Below, one piece after another: positions 26,844 to 36,584 of a stretch of DNA of 64,000 nucleotides. The notes beneath the pieces are model-generated. The model was given only the letters and a program-made list of their open reading frames with translations. It did not search any database and was not told the DNA's origin. Each line of letters begins with the position of its first letter. Position 1 is the stretch's first letter. The stretch covers positions 38,478 to 102,477 of the forward strand of contig NZ_FOIT01000007.1 of NCBI RefSeq assembly GCF_900110815.1, read 5' to 3'. Both the position numbers and the translations under genes were made by a program. The stretch comes from Aliicoccus persicus. GTDB taxonomy: Bacteria > Bacillota > Bacilli > Staphylococcales > Salinicoccaceae.

Positions 26844-29300
26844 CTATGCAACTGATGGTTTAAATCGTTTTAATCTTAATGCATTGAGTAGTACAGAAAT
26901 CGAACTGAAACTCATTGCTGCAGCTGCGAACATCGGACTTAACAATGGCCCGCCGAATAAGAAGAGAATCCCCATTGCGATTGGAATGCCTGCAGTATTA
27001 TAGGCAAAGGCCCAGAATAAGTTTTGTCTAATATTTCTAATAGTGGATTTACTGAGTTGAACTGCGGTCGGTACGTCCATCAAGTCGCTTCTCATTAGTA
27101 CGATATCTGCTGATTCCATTGCAACATCAGTACCCGAGCCAATGGCGATTCCAACATCTGCTTGTGCAAGCGCCGGAGCATCATTAATCCCATCTCCAAC
27201 CATCGCCACTTTTCTGTTCTCATTCTGAAGTTTTTCAACTTCATTGGCTTTATCTTCCGGTAATACTTCACTCATCACTCTGTCAATCCCGACTTGTTTT
27301 GCGATTGCTTCAGCTGTGCGCTTATTATCACCAGTAATCATAGCGACCTCAATACCCATTTCATGCAGCTTTTCGATGGCCTTTAAGCTATTTTCTTTGA
27401 CTGTATCTGCCACAGCAATAATACCGGCAATTTTATCGTTTATAGCGATATACATTGGTGTTTTACCTTCGCTGGCCAATGCATCTGATTTTGCAGTTAG
27501 ATCGTCGAGTGTGATTTGACGGGTATCCATGAGTTTCTTATTCCCTAACAACATATTATAGTCATTAATCGTGACTTCTATACCGTGGCCAGGAATGGCA
27601 GAAAAATTACTTGTTGATAGAAAATTGATTCCTTTTTCTTCGGCGTCTCTTACAATCGCTTCGCCTAAAGGATGTTCCGACCCTTTTTCTGCGGAGGCTG
27701 ATAAAGTCAACAATTCGTTTTCAGAAATGCCATTTGTCGAAACAATATCTGTTACCATTGGCTTCCCTTCTGTAATTGTACCCGTTTTATCAAATACGAT
27801 CGTATCGAGTTTATGAGTGGTTTCCAGTGCCCCACCACTTTTAATGAGTACACCATTCTCTGCACCTTTTCCAGTACCAATCATAATCGATGTTGGTGTG
27901 GCTAATCCAAGGGCACAAGGACATGCGATGACAAGTACTGTAATGAAAATAGTCAGAGCAAATAGTACGGATTGTCCACTAATCAACCATACTAAACCTG
28001 AAAGAATCGCGATACCTATGACAATAGGAACAAAATAACCGGAAATCACATCCGCCATTTTTGCGATAGGTGCTTTTGAACCTTGTGCATCTTCGACCAA
28101 TTTAATAATCTGCGATAAAGCAGTGTCTTTCCCAACTTTTGTGGCTTCATACTGAATCGTGCCATTTTTATTAATACTGGCACCAATAATTTGATCGCCC
28201 ACATTTTTTTCTACAGGCATACTTTCTCCGGTCAGCATCGCTTCATCCACCGCAGTCGACCCTTTGGCAACCACACCGTCCACCGGCATTTTTTCACCGG
28301 GTTTTACGACAATCATATCACCTTCGATGACTTCATCGATAGACACTTCGACTTCATTGCCTGCTCTGATGATGATGGCTGTTTTAGGCGCAAGTCCCAT
28401 CAGTTTTTTTATTGCCTCGGATGTTCTTCCTTTCGTCAATTCTTCAAGATATTTACCGAGAACGATTAACGTTAAAATCATCGCAGCTGCTTCAAAATAG
28501 AGATCATGAACATAACCCGTATTACCCGCCATGATCATTCCTAATGCAAAGAGACCATATACTATAGCCGCCCCTGTTCCAACTGCAATAAGGGAATCCA
28601 TATTCGGGTGTCCCCGGAACAATGTTCTGAAACCATTCTTATAGATATTTCTATTAACGACGGCCACCGGTATTGTCAATAATAGCTGTGCGAAAGCAAA
28701 TGTCAGTGGATTATTCATTGGATTTAAAAATCCTGGTATGGGTGCGCCCATCATATGCCCCATCGCCAAGTATAGTAAGGGAATTGAGAAAGCGGCAGAT
28801 ATCAAAAAACGATTCCATATTTTTTTCCGTTTTTCATCTTGTTTTTGCTGATTTTCATCTACGGCCTTCCCTGAATCGATATCTTCACGAGCCTTATAAC
28901 CGACATTGGATACGGCATCGATGATATCTGACACTGATACGATTGAATCATCATATTCCACACTCATTTTTTCTGTTGCTAAGTTGACGTTGGACTCATA
29001 GACACCTTCCAGTTTTCCCGTTGCTTTCTCAACTGACTGGGCACAGGATGCACAAGTCATACCATTAATTGCAAATGTCTTTTTCTGAGTATCCGGTACA
29101 GCTTTATAGCCTGCATTACTGACTGCATCTTGAATTTCTTGTAATGAAACAGTATTTGCATCAAAATTAATCGTCAGCTTTTCAGTCGCCAGATTCACAT
29201 TAGATTGTGTGACACCTGTTAAATTTTTCGTTGTTTTTTCAACCGACTGGACACAGGATGCACACGTCATGCCTTCAACATTCAATGTTTCAGTAGTCAT
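26844..29300 (-). CDS. copA: Copper(I)-exporting P1B-type ATPase CopA
   Basis: An 818-residue P-type ATPase. Two N-terminal HMA domains each carry GMTCASC (Cys13/16 and Cys83/86). Eight membrane segments, the TGES loop, the Cu(I)-site motif CPC (VIACPCALGLATP), the phosphorylation motif DKTGTITEG, the HP motif (SEHPLGEA) and the hinge GDGINDAPA are all present. It pumps Cu(I) out of the cytoplasm. It follows copY by 41 bp and shares its cop-box promoter. Confidence 0.96.
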   Translation of the reverse strand: MTTETLNVEGMTCASCVQSVEKTTKNLTGVTQSNVNLATEKLTINFDANTVSLQEIQDAVSNAGYKAVPDTQKKTFAINGMTCASCAQSVEKATGKLEGVYESNVNLATEKMSVEYDDSIVSVSDIIDAVSNVGYKAREDIDSGKAVDENQQKQDEKRKKIWNRFLISAAFSIPLLYLAMGHMMGAPIPGFLNPMNNPLTFAFAQLLLTIPVAVVNRNIYKNGFRTLFRGHPNMDSLIAVGTGAAIVYGLFALGMIMAGNTGYVHDLYFEAAAMILTLIVLGKYLEELTKGRTSEAIKKLMGLAPKTAIIIRAGNEVEVSIDEVIEGDMIVVKPGEKMPVDGVVAKGSTAVDEAMLTGESMPVEKNVGDQIIGASINKNGTIQYEATKVGKDTALSQIIKLVEDAQGSKAPIAKMADVISGYFVPIVIGIAILSGLVWLISGQSVLFALTIFITVLVIACPCALGLATPTSIMIGTGKGAENGVLIKSGGALETTHKLDTIVFDKTGTITEGKPMVTDIVSTNGISENELLTLSASAEKGSEHPLGEAIVRDAEEKGINFLSTSNFSAIPGHGIEVTINDYNMLLGNKKLMDTRQITLDDLTAKSDALASEGKTPMYIAINDKIAGIIAVADTVKENSLKAIEKLHEMGIEVAMITGDNKRTAEAIAKQVGIDRVMSEVLPEDKANEVEKLQNENRKVAMVGDGINDAPALAQADVGIAIGSGTDVAMESADIVLMRSDLMDVPTAVQLSKSTIRNIRQNLFWAFAYNTAGIPIAMGILFLFGGPLLSPMFAAAAMSFSSISVLLNALRLKRFKPSVA

Positions 29301-29341
29301 TATTCATTCCTCCTTAATTCATTAATTTTTTCTACAGTCCT

Positions 29342-29773
29342 TTAACAATTACATTGACCTGGAACGCAATTGCATGGCACTTCGTCAACTGCATCCTTTT
29401 TTTTCATTTCCAATACTTTTTCCAATTCTTCTATATCTCTAAAGCTTAATGTTGATTTTGAAACTAGATCTGTGATAATTTTTCCAACGTCTTTATTACA
29501 TATATTATCGAAGGTATGTTCAAGGGTACTTTTGAGAAAATCACTTTCTTTTAAATCAGTTGAATAAATATATTTGTTACCTTCTTTTTCTGTGTTTAAT
29601 ATGCCTTTATCAACAAGTCTGCTGATCAGTGTTTTGGTCGTGGCCGGCTTCCAATTCTTTTTATTTTCTATAATATCCCTAATGTCTTTACTCGTTGTTT
29701 TGTTTTGTGCCCAAACGACCCGCATAACTTCCCATTCAGATTCTGTGATATTTGAATCAGTTGTCATGGTCAT
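29342..29773 (-). CDS. copY: CopY-family copper-responsive repressor
   Basis: A 143-residue BlaI/MecI/CopY-type protein. The winged helix occupies the N-terminal half (ITESEWEVMRVVWAQNKTTSKDI), and the C-terminus carries the exact copper hook CxCx4CxC (CNCVPGQCNC). Zn-loaded CopY binds cop boxes, and Cu(I) displaces Zn and releases DNA. Two cop boxes lie just upstream of its own gene and two upstream of copB. Confidence 0.95.
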   Translation of the reverse strand: MTMTTDSNITESEWEVMRVVWAQNKTTSKDIRDIIENKKNWKPATTKTLISRLVDKGILNTEKEGNKYIYSTDLKESDFLKSTLEHTFDNICNKDVGKIITDLVSKSTLSFRDIEELEKVLEMKKKDAVDEVPCNCVPGQCNC

Positions 29774-29808
29774 GTTTTCACCTCTAATTTATTTTAATAT
29801 AAATCATC

Positions 29809-29850
29809 TACAATTGTAATCGAATTGATTATATTTAGTTTACATCTGTA
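29809..29850 (-). promoter_or_regulatory. Two cop boxes ahead of copY-copA
   Basis: TACAATTGTA (29809-29818) and TACATCTGTA (29841-29850) match the CopY consensus TACANNTGTA, 32 bp apart. Each is followed by ATCGA. Confidence 0.9.
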
Positions 29851-29907
29851 ATCGATTTTTGTCAAGCCTTCTTAAGATTTATGTCATATTTCATACAGGA
29901 AAGTACG

Positions 29908-29948
29908 AAAATGCCGACAAAGCTTGCAATCAGGCTTTGTCGGCATTT
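29908..29948 (-). terminator. copB terminator
   Basis: AAATGCCGACAAAGC pairs perfectly with GCTTTGTCGGCATTT (15 bp). On the minus strand the right arm ends the copB transcript. Confidence 0.85.
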
Positions 29949-29951
29949 ATG

Positions 29952-32024
29952 TTATTCTACTTCAAATCTATGAAGCAACTGCGCATTGATTGCTACGATG
30001 ATTGTACTGAGACTCATCAAAATCGCACCTACAGCCGGACTGAGTAATATTCCCCAAGGGGCCAGCACTCCTGCTGCCAATGGGAGAGCAACCACATTAT
30101 AGCCGGTTGCCCAGATCAGATTCTGTACCAGTTTATTATATGTTCGTTTAGATAGGCTGAATATTGCAAGAATATCTTTCGGGTTGCTATCAACGAGAAC
30201 GATGTCCGCACTATCCATTGCAATATCTGTACCTGCACCCACCGCGATACCAACATCTGCTTTAGTTAATGCAGGCGCGTCATTAATCCCATCGCCTGTC
30301 ATTGCAACAATCAAACCACGGTCTTGAATTTCTGTTACTTTATCAGCTTTCTCATCGGGCATGACTTCAGCATAGACTTCGTCAATCCCAATTTGTTCAG
30401 CCACATAATTTGCGACTTTTTGATTGTCTCCGGTCAACATTATGGCTTTAATATTTCTCTTATGCAGCTGTTCTATTGTCTGTTTAGAACTTTCTTTGAT
30501 TTTATCTGCGAGTGCAATCGCACCTGCCAATTCTTCATCGACCAGAAGAAAAACAACTGTTTTTCCTTGTTTTGACCATTTATTGAAGTTCTTATCATCA
30601 AAATTGATCTCTTGTTTTCGTACATATCCCGGACTCACTACTTTGATTTGTTTACCGTCAATCACCCCTTCAATTCCAACACCAGTAATTGAATTGAACT
30701 CCGTCATTTCGAGCAATTCAAGCTCTTTTGATTTAGCTTCATTGATTATGCCTGTCGCAATTGGATGTTCTGAATCATTTTCCACTGTTGCGGCATAACT
30801 TAAAAGGGCATTTTCGTCCATATTATTGAAGGTCTGTATATCTGTAACGCCAAATTTACCCTCAGTCAATGTACCAGTCTTATCAAATATTACAGCATCA
30901 ATTTTACGAGCATTTTCAAACTGTGGACGTTTGCGAATCAACAGCCCATGCTTTGCAGCAAGTGATGTAGATACTGAAATGACCAACGGCGCAGCCAAAC
31001 CTAAAGCGTGAGGACAAGCGATGACCAAAACAGTCACCAATCTCATGATAGAAGCATCGATAGTCGCACCAATGCTCATCCATACGATAAATGTAATGAT
31101 ACCGGCAGCTACAGCGATATAAAATAACCATTTGGCTGCTTTATTTGTCACATCTTGTGTTTTCGATTTGGTACGTTGAGATTCTTTCACCATATCGATC
31201 ACTTGAGTCAGGTAAGATTCATTCATCAGTTTCTCTACTTCAATAGTGAGAGACCCTTCTCTGTTGATTGAACCACCTATGACTTCGTCATCAACGGATT
31301 TTGTGACCGGAACAGACTCCCCTGTTAACATGGATTCATCCACTTGGGATTTTCCTTTAACAATTTTTCCATCCAGCGGCATTTTTTCTCCGGGTTTGAC
31401 CAGCAGTAAATCGCCTGCTTTAATATCATCGATTTGTACTTCTTCTGTTTCTCCATTTTCAGAAATACGATTTGCTGTATCCGGCATCAATGATGCGAGG
31501 GACTCCAGCGCTTTGGAAGCATTACTGATCGATCGCATTTCAATCCAATGTCCCAGAAGCATAATCAATACAAGCGTTGCCAGCTCCCAGAAAATCTCTT
31601 CTCCATTGAAGCCAAAAACAACTGCCATGCTATAGAAGTAAGCGACGGAAATCGCCATTGCTATTAAGGTCATCATGGCCGGTTCTTTGTTTTTCAATTC
31701 ATCGTAAGCGCCTTTGATGAATGGCCATCCCCCGTAGAAATAGACGAATGTGGACAACGCTGCCACAATATAAATATCTCCGGTAAACTGCCAATCCACA
31801 CCTATGAAGCTTTGAATCATTGGAGACAGAAGGACAATTGGAATGGTGAATATCAGAATGATGAAAAATTTATTGCGAAAATCTGTCACCATATGCGCAT
31901 GGTGATCATGCCCGCCATGATCATGATTACTATGATCATGGGGTTCGTTGTTTTTCTGATGGTTATGATGATGCTCCCTATGCTCAGCATGTTCGTGATG
32001 AGAATTGCTTTTTTGATGTTTCAT
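29952..32024 (-). CDS. copB: CopB-type copper/silver-exporting P-type ATPase
   Basis: A 690-residue P1B ATPase. Instead of HMA domains it has a His-rich N-terminus (about 45 residues with [12 protein letters not shown] and [11 protein letters not shown]), and the ion-site motif is CPH ([11 protein letters not shown]), the mark of the CopB/P1B-3 subgroup linked to Cu(II)/Ag(I) export. [13 protein letters not shown], the HP motif (SEHPIATG) and GDGINDAPA are present. It has its own promoter with two cop boxes, so CopY probably controls it together with copA. Confidence 0.95.
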   Translation of the reverse strand: MKHQKSNSHHEHAEHREHHHNHQKNNEPHDHSNHDHGGHDHHAHMVTDFRNKFFIILIFTIPIVLLSPMIQSFIGVDWQFTGDIYIVAALSTFVYFYGGWPFIKGAYDELKNKEPAMMTLIAMAISVAYFYSMAVVFGFNGEEIFWELATLVLIMLLGHWIEMRSISNASKALESLASLMPDTANRISENGETEEVQIDDIKAGDLLLVKPGEKMPLDGKIVKGKSQVDESMLTGESVPVTKSVDDEVIGGSINREGSLTIEVEKLMNESYLTQVIDMVKESQRTKSKTQDVTNKAAKWLFYIAVAAGIITFIVWMSIGATIDASIMRLVTVLVIACPHALGLAAPLVISVSTSLAAKHGLLIRKRPQFENARKIDAVIFDKTGTLTEGKFGVTDIQTFNNMDENALLSYAATVENDSEHPIATGIINEAKSKELELLEMTEFNSITGVGIEGVIDGKQIKVVSPGYVRKQEINFDDKNFNKWSKQGKTVVFLLVDEELAGAIALADKIKESSKQTIEQLHKRNIKAIMLTGDNQKVANYVAEQIGIDEVYAEVMPDEKADKVTEIQDRGLIVAMTGDGINDAPALTKADVGIAVGAGTDIAMDSADIVLVDSNPKDILAIFSLSKRTYNKLVQNLIWATGYNVVALPLAAGVLAPWGILLSPAVGAILMSLSTIIVAINAQLLHRFEVE

Positions 32025-32057
32025 TTTTACCCTCCTAGGTGGTTATATTTAATCGTT

Positions 32058-32099
32058 TACAAATGTAATCGATTTGATTAACTTAAGTTTACAACTGTA
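32058..32099 (-). promoter_or_regulatory. Two cop boxes ahead of copB
   Basis: TACAAATGTA (32058-32067) and TACAACTGTA (32090-32099), again 32 bp apart and flanked by TCGAT, the same geometry as ahead of copY. From 32100 to 32370 there is no gene. Confidence 0.9.
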
Positions 32100-32372
32100 G
32101 TCGATTATTGTCAAGTGGTTTCTGTTTTTTATATTTCCCCAGTAAGTACGAGAGTCCGAACACCTCTATCCATTAAGACTTACCATATTTATGTTTTATC
32201 ACCGTAAATCTACGAAAGATTTGTAGATTTGTTTCCAACATACAAGAGATGTCATAATATTTATTATAAAAAATTTATTTGCAGAAACTATCCATTAAAT
32301 GTCTTTCTAGAATATTTAATCTTCAATAATGAGTAAATCGACTACTTTTCGTTGATCTAATATTGAATACAT

Positions 32373-32422
32373 TAAAAAAGCAGATACCACGACACTGAAT
32401 AGCGTTGTGGTATCTGCTTTTA
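32373..32422 (-). terminator. cueP terminator
   Basis: AAAAGCAGATACCAC pairs with GTGGTATCTGCTTTT across a short loop. It lies just behind the leftward cueP gene. Confidence 0.85.
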
Positions 32423-32429
32423 ATCGAAA

Positions 32430-32936
32430 TTATTTAAGTTGTAAATCTGTCAGACAGGTACTATCATTTTCAAACGTTGAGAAATCAGATTCAACTGTTT
32501 TTCCGTCATAATTGATTTCTAAAGTATAGTTTTTATCTCTCGGCAGCCAAAAATCCAAGAATCCATTCTCAAGAGTTGTAAGTTCCTCATCAACGTGGAC
32601 TTCTCCATCTTCATCTATAATTTTTACATCCATCTCTTCATTCATCAGCTCTCCCTGACACCCGGTTAAGCTATGAAATTCACATGGATGTGTATACGAG
32701 ATATAAGGTGCAATGGACACAAAAAACTCATCGTCTGGTAAAGTATAGACATTCTCATCTCCATCATCCTCGACAATGAGTGTTTGATCATTAATGGATG
32801 CGGATTCTACAATATTACTGGCGCTTAATTCTGAAACCATTTCTTTAATATTTGATTCGTTTGATACTGAGTCATTGCTGCAACCTGCTAAAATAAATAC
32901 TAAACCTAGCAAGGTTGGCATTAAATATTTTTTCAT
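32430..32936 (-). CDS. cueP: CueP-family copper-binding lipoprotein
   Basis: 168 residues with a lipoprotein signal (FILAGC, Cys19). The family core THPCEFHSLTGCQGEL with its conserved cysteines, plus a near-C-terminal Cys (STCLTDL), matches CueP. That protein binds copper outside the cytoplasmic membrane and is reduced by thiol-disulfide systems. CcdA/ResA-type redox genes lie directly upstream in the same orientation and could supply electrons. Confidence 0.88.
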   Translation of the reverse strand: MKKYLMPTLLGLVFILAGCSNDSVSNESNIKEMVSELSASNIVESASINDQTLIVEDDGDENVYTLPDDEFFVSIAPYISYTHPCEFHSLTGCQGELMNEEMDVKIIDEDGEVHVDEELTTLENGFLDFWLPRDKNYTLEINYDGKTVESDFSTFENDSTCLTDLQLK

Positions 32937-33168
32937 CCAGATTCCTCCTTAATTATTAATTTTATCAATACTTTTCAAACAAATTTTATAAAAATATATC
33001 AATTCTATGAAAGATAGAAAAAATGAGAACATAGCTTTTAACACTTCAATCCTTTTCTGAAGCCATGTATTCAGCTACAAAGGTGATTTCTATCTTTCTT
33101 TTTATATGAAAATCACAAATAACTTTGTTCTGAAGGTTATATACACAAACTATTTAATACACTCATAA
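32937..33168. other. Gap between cueP and ccdA
   Basis: AT-rich; it contains the ribosome-binding site of cueP (GGAGG). I see no other gene, cop box or TGCAC motif here. Confidence 0.4.
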
Positions 33169-33873
33169 TCAGAAGCCCTGAAAATCTCCAAAGTACGGCT
33201 GCAGCCAAATGATAATCTGAGTCAGTCCATCAAAATAAAGAAGAACACCCATTAATACCATGATGACACCACCAACTTTCATGATGATATTCGAGTACTT
33301 CAACATCCAGCGTGTGCGAGATACGAAAAAACTCAAAATGAAGAATGGAATCGCAAATCCTAGACAATAGACAATCATTAACATTAAAGCATTGTTTGGG
33401 GCACTTGCACTCATTGCGAAAATGGCACCAATAATTGGCCCGTTGCACGGTGTCCATCCGGCACCAAATGCCATACCTATTAAAGTTGAACCAAAAAATC
33501 CGGATGGCCTGTTTTTAAATTGTATTTTTCTCTCTTTCATCAGGAAATTAAAATTAAGCACGCCGGTAATGATGAGACCAAAAATAATAATCAGGATAGA
33601 ACCCAATTGTCTGATCAGGTTCGCATGTTCAATCAATAATCCGCCTAAGAAAGCCGTGCCAAACCCCAATGCAATATAAAACACGCTGAAACCTACAAGA
33701 AAAAATATTGTGTGGAGTATTGCACGTGCATTGAATTTTTGATTTTCTACTTCATTATAACTCATGCCTGTTATGTAAGAGATGAAAGCAGGAAAGACTG
33801 GCAGTACACAAGGCGAGACAAAACTTAAAAATCCAGCTCCAAATGCAAGCAGGAAAGTCACTTCACTACCCAA
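33169..33873 (-). CDS. ccdA: CcdA-type thiol-disulfide electron-transfer membrane protein
   Basis: 234 residues with six membrane segments and the CcdA/DsbD core features: a cysteine in FVSPCVLPVFPAF near the N-terminus and a second in GWTPCNGPIIG. It carries reducing power from cytoplasmic thioredoxin across the membrane to partners such as ResA. The start is TTG 33873 with a GGAGTG site 7 bp upstream. It is third in the leftward resA-ccsB-ccdA series. Confidence 0.9.
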   Translation of the reverse strand: MGSEVTFLLAFGAGFLSFVSPCVLPVFPAFISYITGMSYNEVENQKFNARAILHTIFFLVGFSVFYIALGFGTAFLGGLLIEHANLIRQLGSILIIIFGLIITGVLNFNFLMKERKIQFKNRPSGFFGSTLIGMAFGAGWTPCNGPIIGAIFAMSASAPNNALMLMIVYCLGFAIPFFILSFFVSRTRWMLKYSNIIMKVGGVIMVLMGVLLYFDGLTQIIIWLQPYFGDFQGF

Positions 33874-33991
33874 AAAAACACTCCATTCATATTGAGACTT
33901 TAAGATAAATATATCGAAATTCTAACATACTAATATTTTGATCAGTTTATTTTGTACTATGTCAATACTTAGCCATATCATGTACTCCCAG

Positions 33992-34870
33992 TTAAGCATA
34001 TGAATGAAGCCCTGCAACAATTAAGTTTATGACAATTAAGTTAAATAGTATCAGTATAAAGCCGATGACTGCCAACCATGCAGATTTTTCACCTTCATAT
34101 CCTCTGTTCAATCTTAGATGCAGAAAAATCGTATAAAACATAAATGTGATAAATGCCCAGGTTTCTTTAGGATCCCAACCCCAAAATCTGCTCCAGGCAA
34201 TCTGCGCCCAAATTGATGCAAAGAATATGCCACCGAGGGCAAATAACGGAAAACCGATAATAACTGAGCGGTAGCCTATTTCATCCATCAAGTTTAAATC
34301 CGCTTTATTTGCAAGTGGTTTGATAAATGACAACAATCTTTTTCTGAGTATCAGACGGAGCAAGCCATAAACCGTCAGACCGAGTATTACAGACCATATG
34401 ACCGTGTTCAATGATTGTGATTGAATGACAGGCGGTAAATTAATACCCGAATGGAAGTGGTCTGCTGGTTCGTACTGATTATCACCTATATGCTCGACCG
34501 GTATTGCATCTTCAAAGTTAATCAGACTGGGCAGATGATAGTCCGCAATCATCGTTTGACCCCGTTGATCTGTATACATGAACTCATCGCTGTAACCGAC
34601 TACGCCTTTCATAATCAGTGTGGTCGTAATGTACACCAGCACAATCACAAGACCTGCCATAATCATTTCGAGTGTTCTTGCTCTCCATGATTTTTCATTT
34701 TCAGGAATGGATTTTAGCAAATAGATTAACCCTGCAACGGCACTCATTGATAGAATGCCGTAGGAAATAGACACAGTGATAACGTGAATTGGCAGCCAGT
34801 TACTCTGGAGCGATGGTATCAATGGATTGACATGTTTACAGGATTCACATTTTATTTCTTTCAATTCCAT
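33992..34870 (-). CDS. ccsB: CcsB/ResC-family cytochrome c biogenesis protein
   Basis: 292 residues with about eight membrane segments. The heme-handling WWD-like motif is visible as WGWDPKETWAFITF, with conserved His residues around (SNWLPIHVIT, FLHLRLN). It would present heme for attachment to apocytochromes. It is shorter than Bacillus ResC (about 390) and begins just before NPLIPSLQSNW, with an unusual CESCKHV start, so the N-terminal segments of long homologues are absent. Next to resA. Confidence 0.82.
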   Translation of the reverse strand: MELKEIKCESCKHVNPLIPSLQSNWLPIHVITVSISYGILSMSAVAGLIYLLKSIPENEKSWRARTLEMIMAGLVIVLVYITTTLIMKGVVGYSDEFMYTDQRGQTMIADYHLPSLINFEDAIPVEHIGDNQYEPADHFHSGINLPPVIQSQSLNTVIWSVILGLTVYGLLRLILRKRLLSFIKPLANKADLNLMDEIGYRSVIIGFPLFALGGIFFASIWAQIAWSRFWGWDPKETWAFITFMFYTIFLHLRLNRGYEGEKSAWLAVIGFILILFNLIVINLIVAGLHSYA

Positions 34871-34881
34871 TAAAGTTCATC

Positions 34882-35454
34882 CTATTCAGAAGTTGATTGC
34901 TCCACAAAATTATAAATGTCATCTACGGTTAACTGATATTCTTTCTTATCTACAACAACACCTTCTTTGTTGATTGCGATTGTCGTCGGCAGTGGACCGA
35001 CTTGATACGCTTTAGTCACATCTCTGTTACGATCCAGTGCTATTGGAAAATCAAGCTCTTCATCCAAACTGGATAAAAATTGATTAATCTGCTGTTCATC
35101 TTCAGAAACGTTTATAGCAATGATTTCATAATTTTCATGCCCCTCATTATAAATTCTATTCATATCAGGCATCTCTTCACGACAAGGTTTACACCATGTG
35201 CCCCAAAAATTCAAAATAACACCTTTTTCCGAATTGACTTCCGATAATTGGATTGAATCCCCATTTAATGTTTCCAATTGAAAATCAATTGCTTCATCAC
35301 CGACTTGTACAGCTTGTGTATCAGAAGTTAAATTGAACCACAGAGTTAGACCTAATAAAATAGTGACGCTCAGTATAATACCAACTCTAAGAATATTTCT
35401 TGTTGTTTTTTCATATATTACACCTCCTATAACATCACCTTTACTCGAACACAT
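34882..35454 (-). CDS. resA: ResA-like membrane-anchored thioredoxin (start probably frameshifted)
   Basis: A membrane anchor (GIILSVTILLGLTLWF) is followed by a thioredoxin-fold domain with active site WGTWCKPCREEMP and the cis-Pro loop GPLPTTIAIN. It reduces disulfides in apocytochromes or other exported proteins. A strong AGGAGG (35421-35428) is followed by ATG 35414, but that ATG is out of frame by one base: six A follow it where seven would give Met-Lys-Lys-Thr-Thr-Arg-Asn and the downstream frame. The only in-frame ATG upstream (35454) lacks a good site. The gene is thus either inactivated, slip-variable, or carries a sequencing error. Confidence 0.85.
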   Translation of the reverse strand: MCSSKGDVIGGVIYEKTTRNILRVGIILSVTILLGLTLWFNLTSDTQAVQVGDEAIDFQLETLNGDSIQLSEVNSEKGVILNFWGTWCKPCREEMPDMNRIYNEGHENYEIIAINVSEDEQQINQFLSSLDEELDFPIALDRNRDVTKAYQVGPLPTTIAINKEGVVVDKKEYQLTVDDIYNFVEQSTSE

Positions 35455-35581
35455 CTTATGTATGGCTAGTTTAGAAAGATAATTCTTAAACAAACTGATT
35501 AGTCCAATACAAAGAAAAACTCATTCTAAAACTCACCATATTAACAATTTTAGCTATTAAGGAAATTTTAATGTTCATTAT

Positions 35582-35637
35582 TCAGCTTAAATTAAAAATT
35601 TAAAGAAACTGTGCACTTTATTAGTATTTAATGTGAC
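35582..35637 (-). promoter_or_regulatory. resA upstream block shared with mco
   Basis: On the minus strand the block holds ATTAAATACTAATAA, GTGCACAGTTTCTTTAAAT and TTTAAGCTGA, nearly the same as 18358-18413 ahead of mco. GTGCAC (35611-35616) is the TGCAC motif. Confidence 0.65.
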
Positions 35638-35867
35638 ATTCTAACCCTAAAGAAATTTAAGGTAATCACGGAAATAAACTTAACAAAAATGGTTGTTATA
35701 GAAATCTTTTTTCTGTAACAGAACAATATTAATTTATTCATATTTTTAACTCGTATGGGCCTCATACCATGTAATCAATAATATTTCATCTATATTAGGA
35801 TAGATTGCAATTCACAGTATCACCCCACTCATGAATATTTTCAATAAGAGAAAGTTGAATGTTTTGA

Positions 35868-35888
35868 GTAGACCCTAAATAGACATTA
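35868..35888. repeat. Short dispersed repeat, copy 1
   Basis: The 21 bases here (GTAGACCCTAAA, then TAGACATTA) recur exactly at 41928-41948, and weaker similarity continues about 15 bp further. They may be ends of a lost insertion element. The remaining sequence between 35640 and 35911 holds no gene. Confidence 0.45.
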
Positions 35889-35911
35889 TATATGTATTGA
35901 TATGCTTAGCT

Positions 35912-36062
35912 GTCATTTTTGACGGTAAATTACATATATTTTAAGCGTTATTTTGCACAGCTGACTTTAAAACCCAGCTATCTCCTTGAAAAGATAAGCT
36001 GTGTTTCTTATCTATAGTGAAAATTATCGACTAAATTAGTGCAAAATAAAATTGAAAATGAC
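35912..36062. repeat. 151-bp repeat, copy 1 (MITE-like)
   Basis: Identical over 151 bp to 37408-37558, in the same orientation. The ends are inverted (GTCATTTT and AAAATGAC), and a second inner inverted pair (TTATTTTGCAC and GTGCAAAATAA) plus a CAGCT-AGCTG hairpin lie inside. The two copies bracket the toxin cassette. Confidence 0.85.
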
Positions 36063-36204
36063 AGACAATGCTATTATCAAAGAAGATATTTATAGCCTAA
36101 ACCCAGATGATGTTTGGGAAACCGTTCAAGTCGATTCTAAAGATTACGCTGTATTAGTTGCAAACAAAAAGAGGACAATATTTATTTGTCCTCTTCTTCT
36201 TTAA
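36058..36204 (+). CDS. Short hypothetical protein or gene fragment
   Basis: A 48-codon frame starts at the ATG formed by the last bases of the 151-bp repeat. Its sequence is protein-like (DIYSLNPDDVWETVQVDSKD), but I recognise no family and there is no ribosome-binding site. The last codons overlap a hairpin (GAGGACAA/TTGTCCTC, 36170-36193) followed by T-rich DNA. It is probably the 3' end of a gene cut by insertion of the repeat. Confidence 0.4.
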   Translation: MTDNAIIKEDIYSLNPDDVWETVQVDSKDYAVLVANKKRTIFICPLLL

Positions 36205-36228
36205 TTCTGTAAGCAATATACCGGGTTG

Positions 36229-36477
36229 TTACATAAGTATCATTATGAAAACTCCCGAGAACATAACAAAAGCTAGTTTGTATAAATTGGTTTTATACCC
36301 CATAATACCGTACAAAATATTGAAACTAAGGATTACTAATCCTGTCACACTAAAAAAGATAATTATATTAAGAAAATTTTGTAGCGTTAGGTAAGAAACT
36401 AAGAAAATAACGTTTACTGCGAACAAATATCCAAACACTGCACTTATAAATATCCCAATCAACAAGTTTCTACTCAT
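36229..36477 (-). CDS. Small hypothetical membrane protein
   Basis: 82 residues from ATG 36477, which has a consensus AGGAGG site; the longer reading to 36501 would start upstream of that site. Three hydrophobic segments are visible (LIGIFISAVFGYLFAV, FLNIIIFFSVTGLVILSF, LAFVMFSGVFIMI). No family is recognised. It is divergent from the Cys-rich toxin gene inside the same repeat-bounded cassette, so an immunity or export role is possible but purely inferred. Confidence 0.6.
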   Translation of the reverse strand: MSRNLLIGIFISAVFGYLFAVNVIFLVSYLTLQNFLNIIIFFSVTGLVILSFNILYGIMGYKTNLYKLAFVMFSGVFIMILM

Positions 36478-36584
36478 GTGACATCCTCCTAATATTTTCA
36501 AATTTTTAATTGACTTACCAATATTTAAATTATATACTAAAATTTAAAATTTCACAATTTTCAAAAACTTGAACGGATGATGAT

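Noticed and set aside
31812..32081. Met-rich rightward reading opposite the copB start
   Set aside because: Its composition is simply the complement of the CopB His-rich region.
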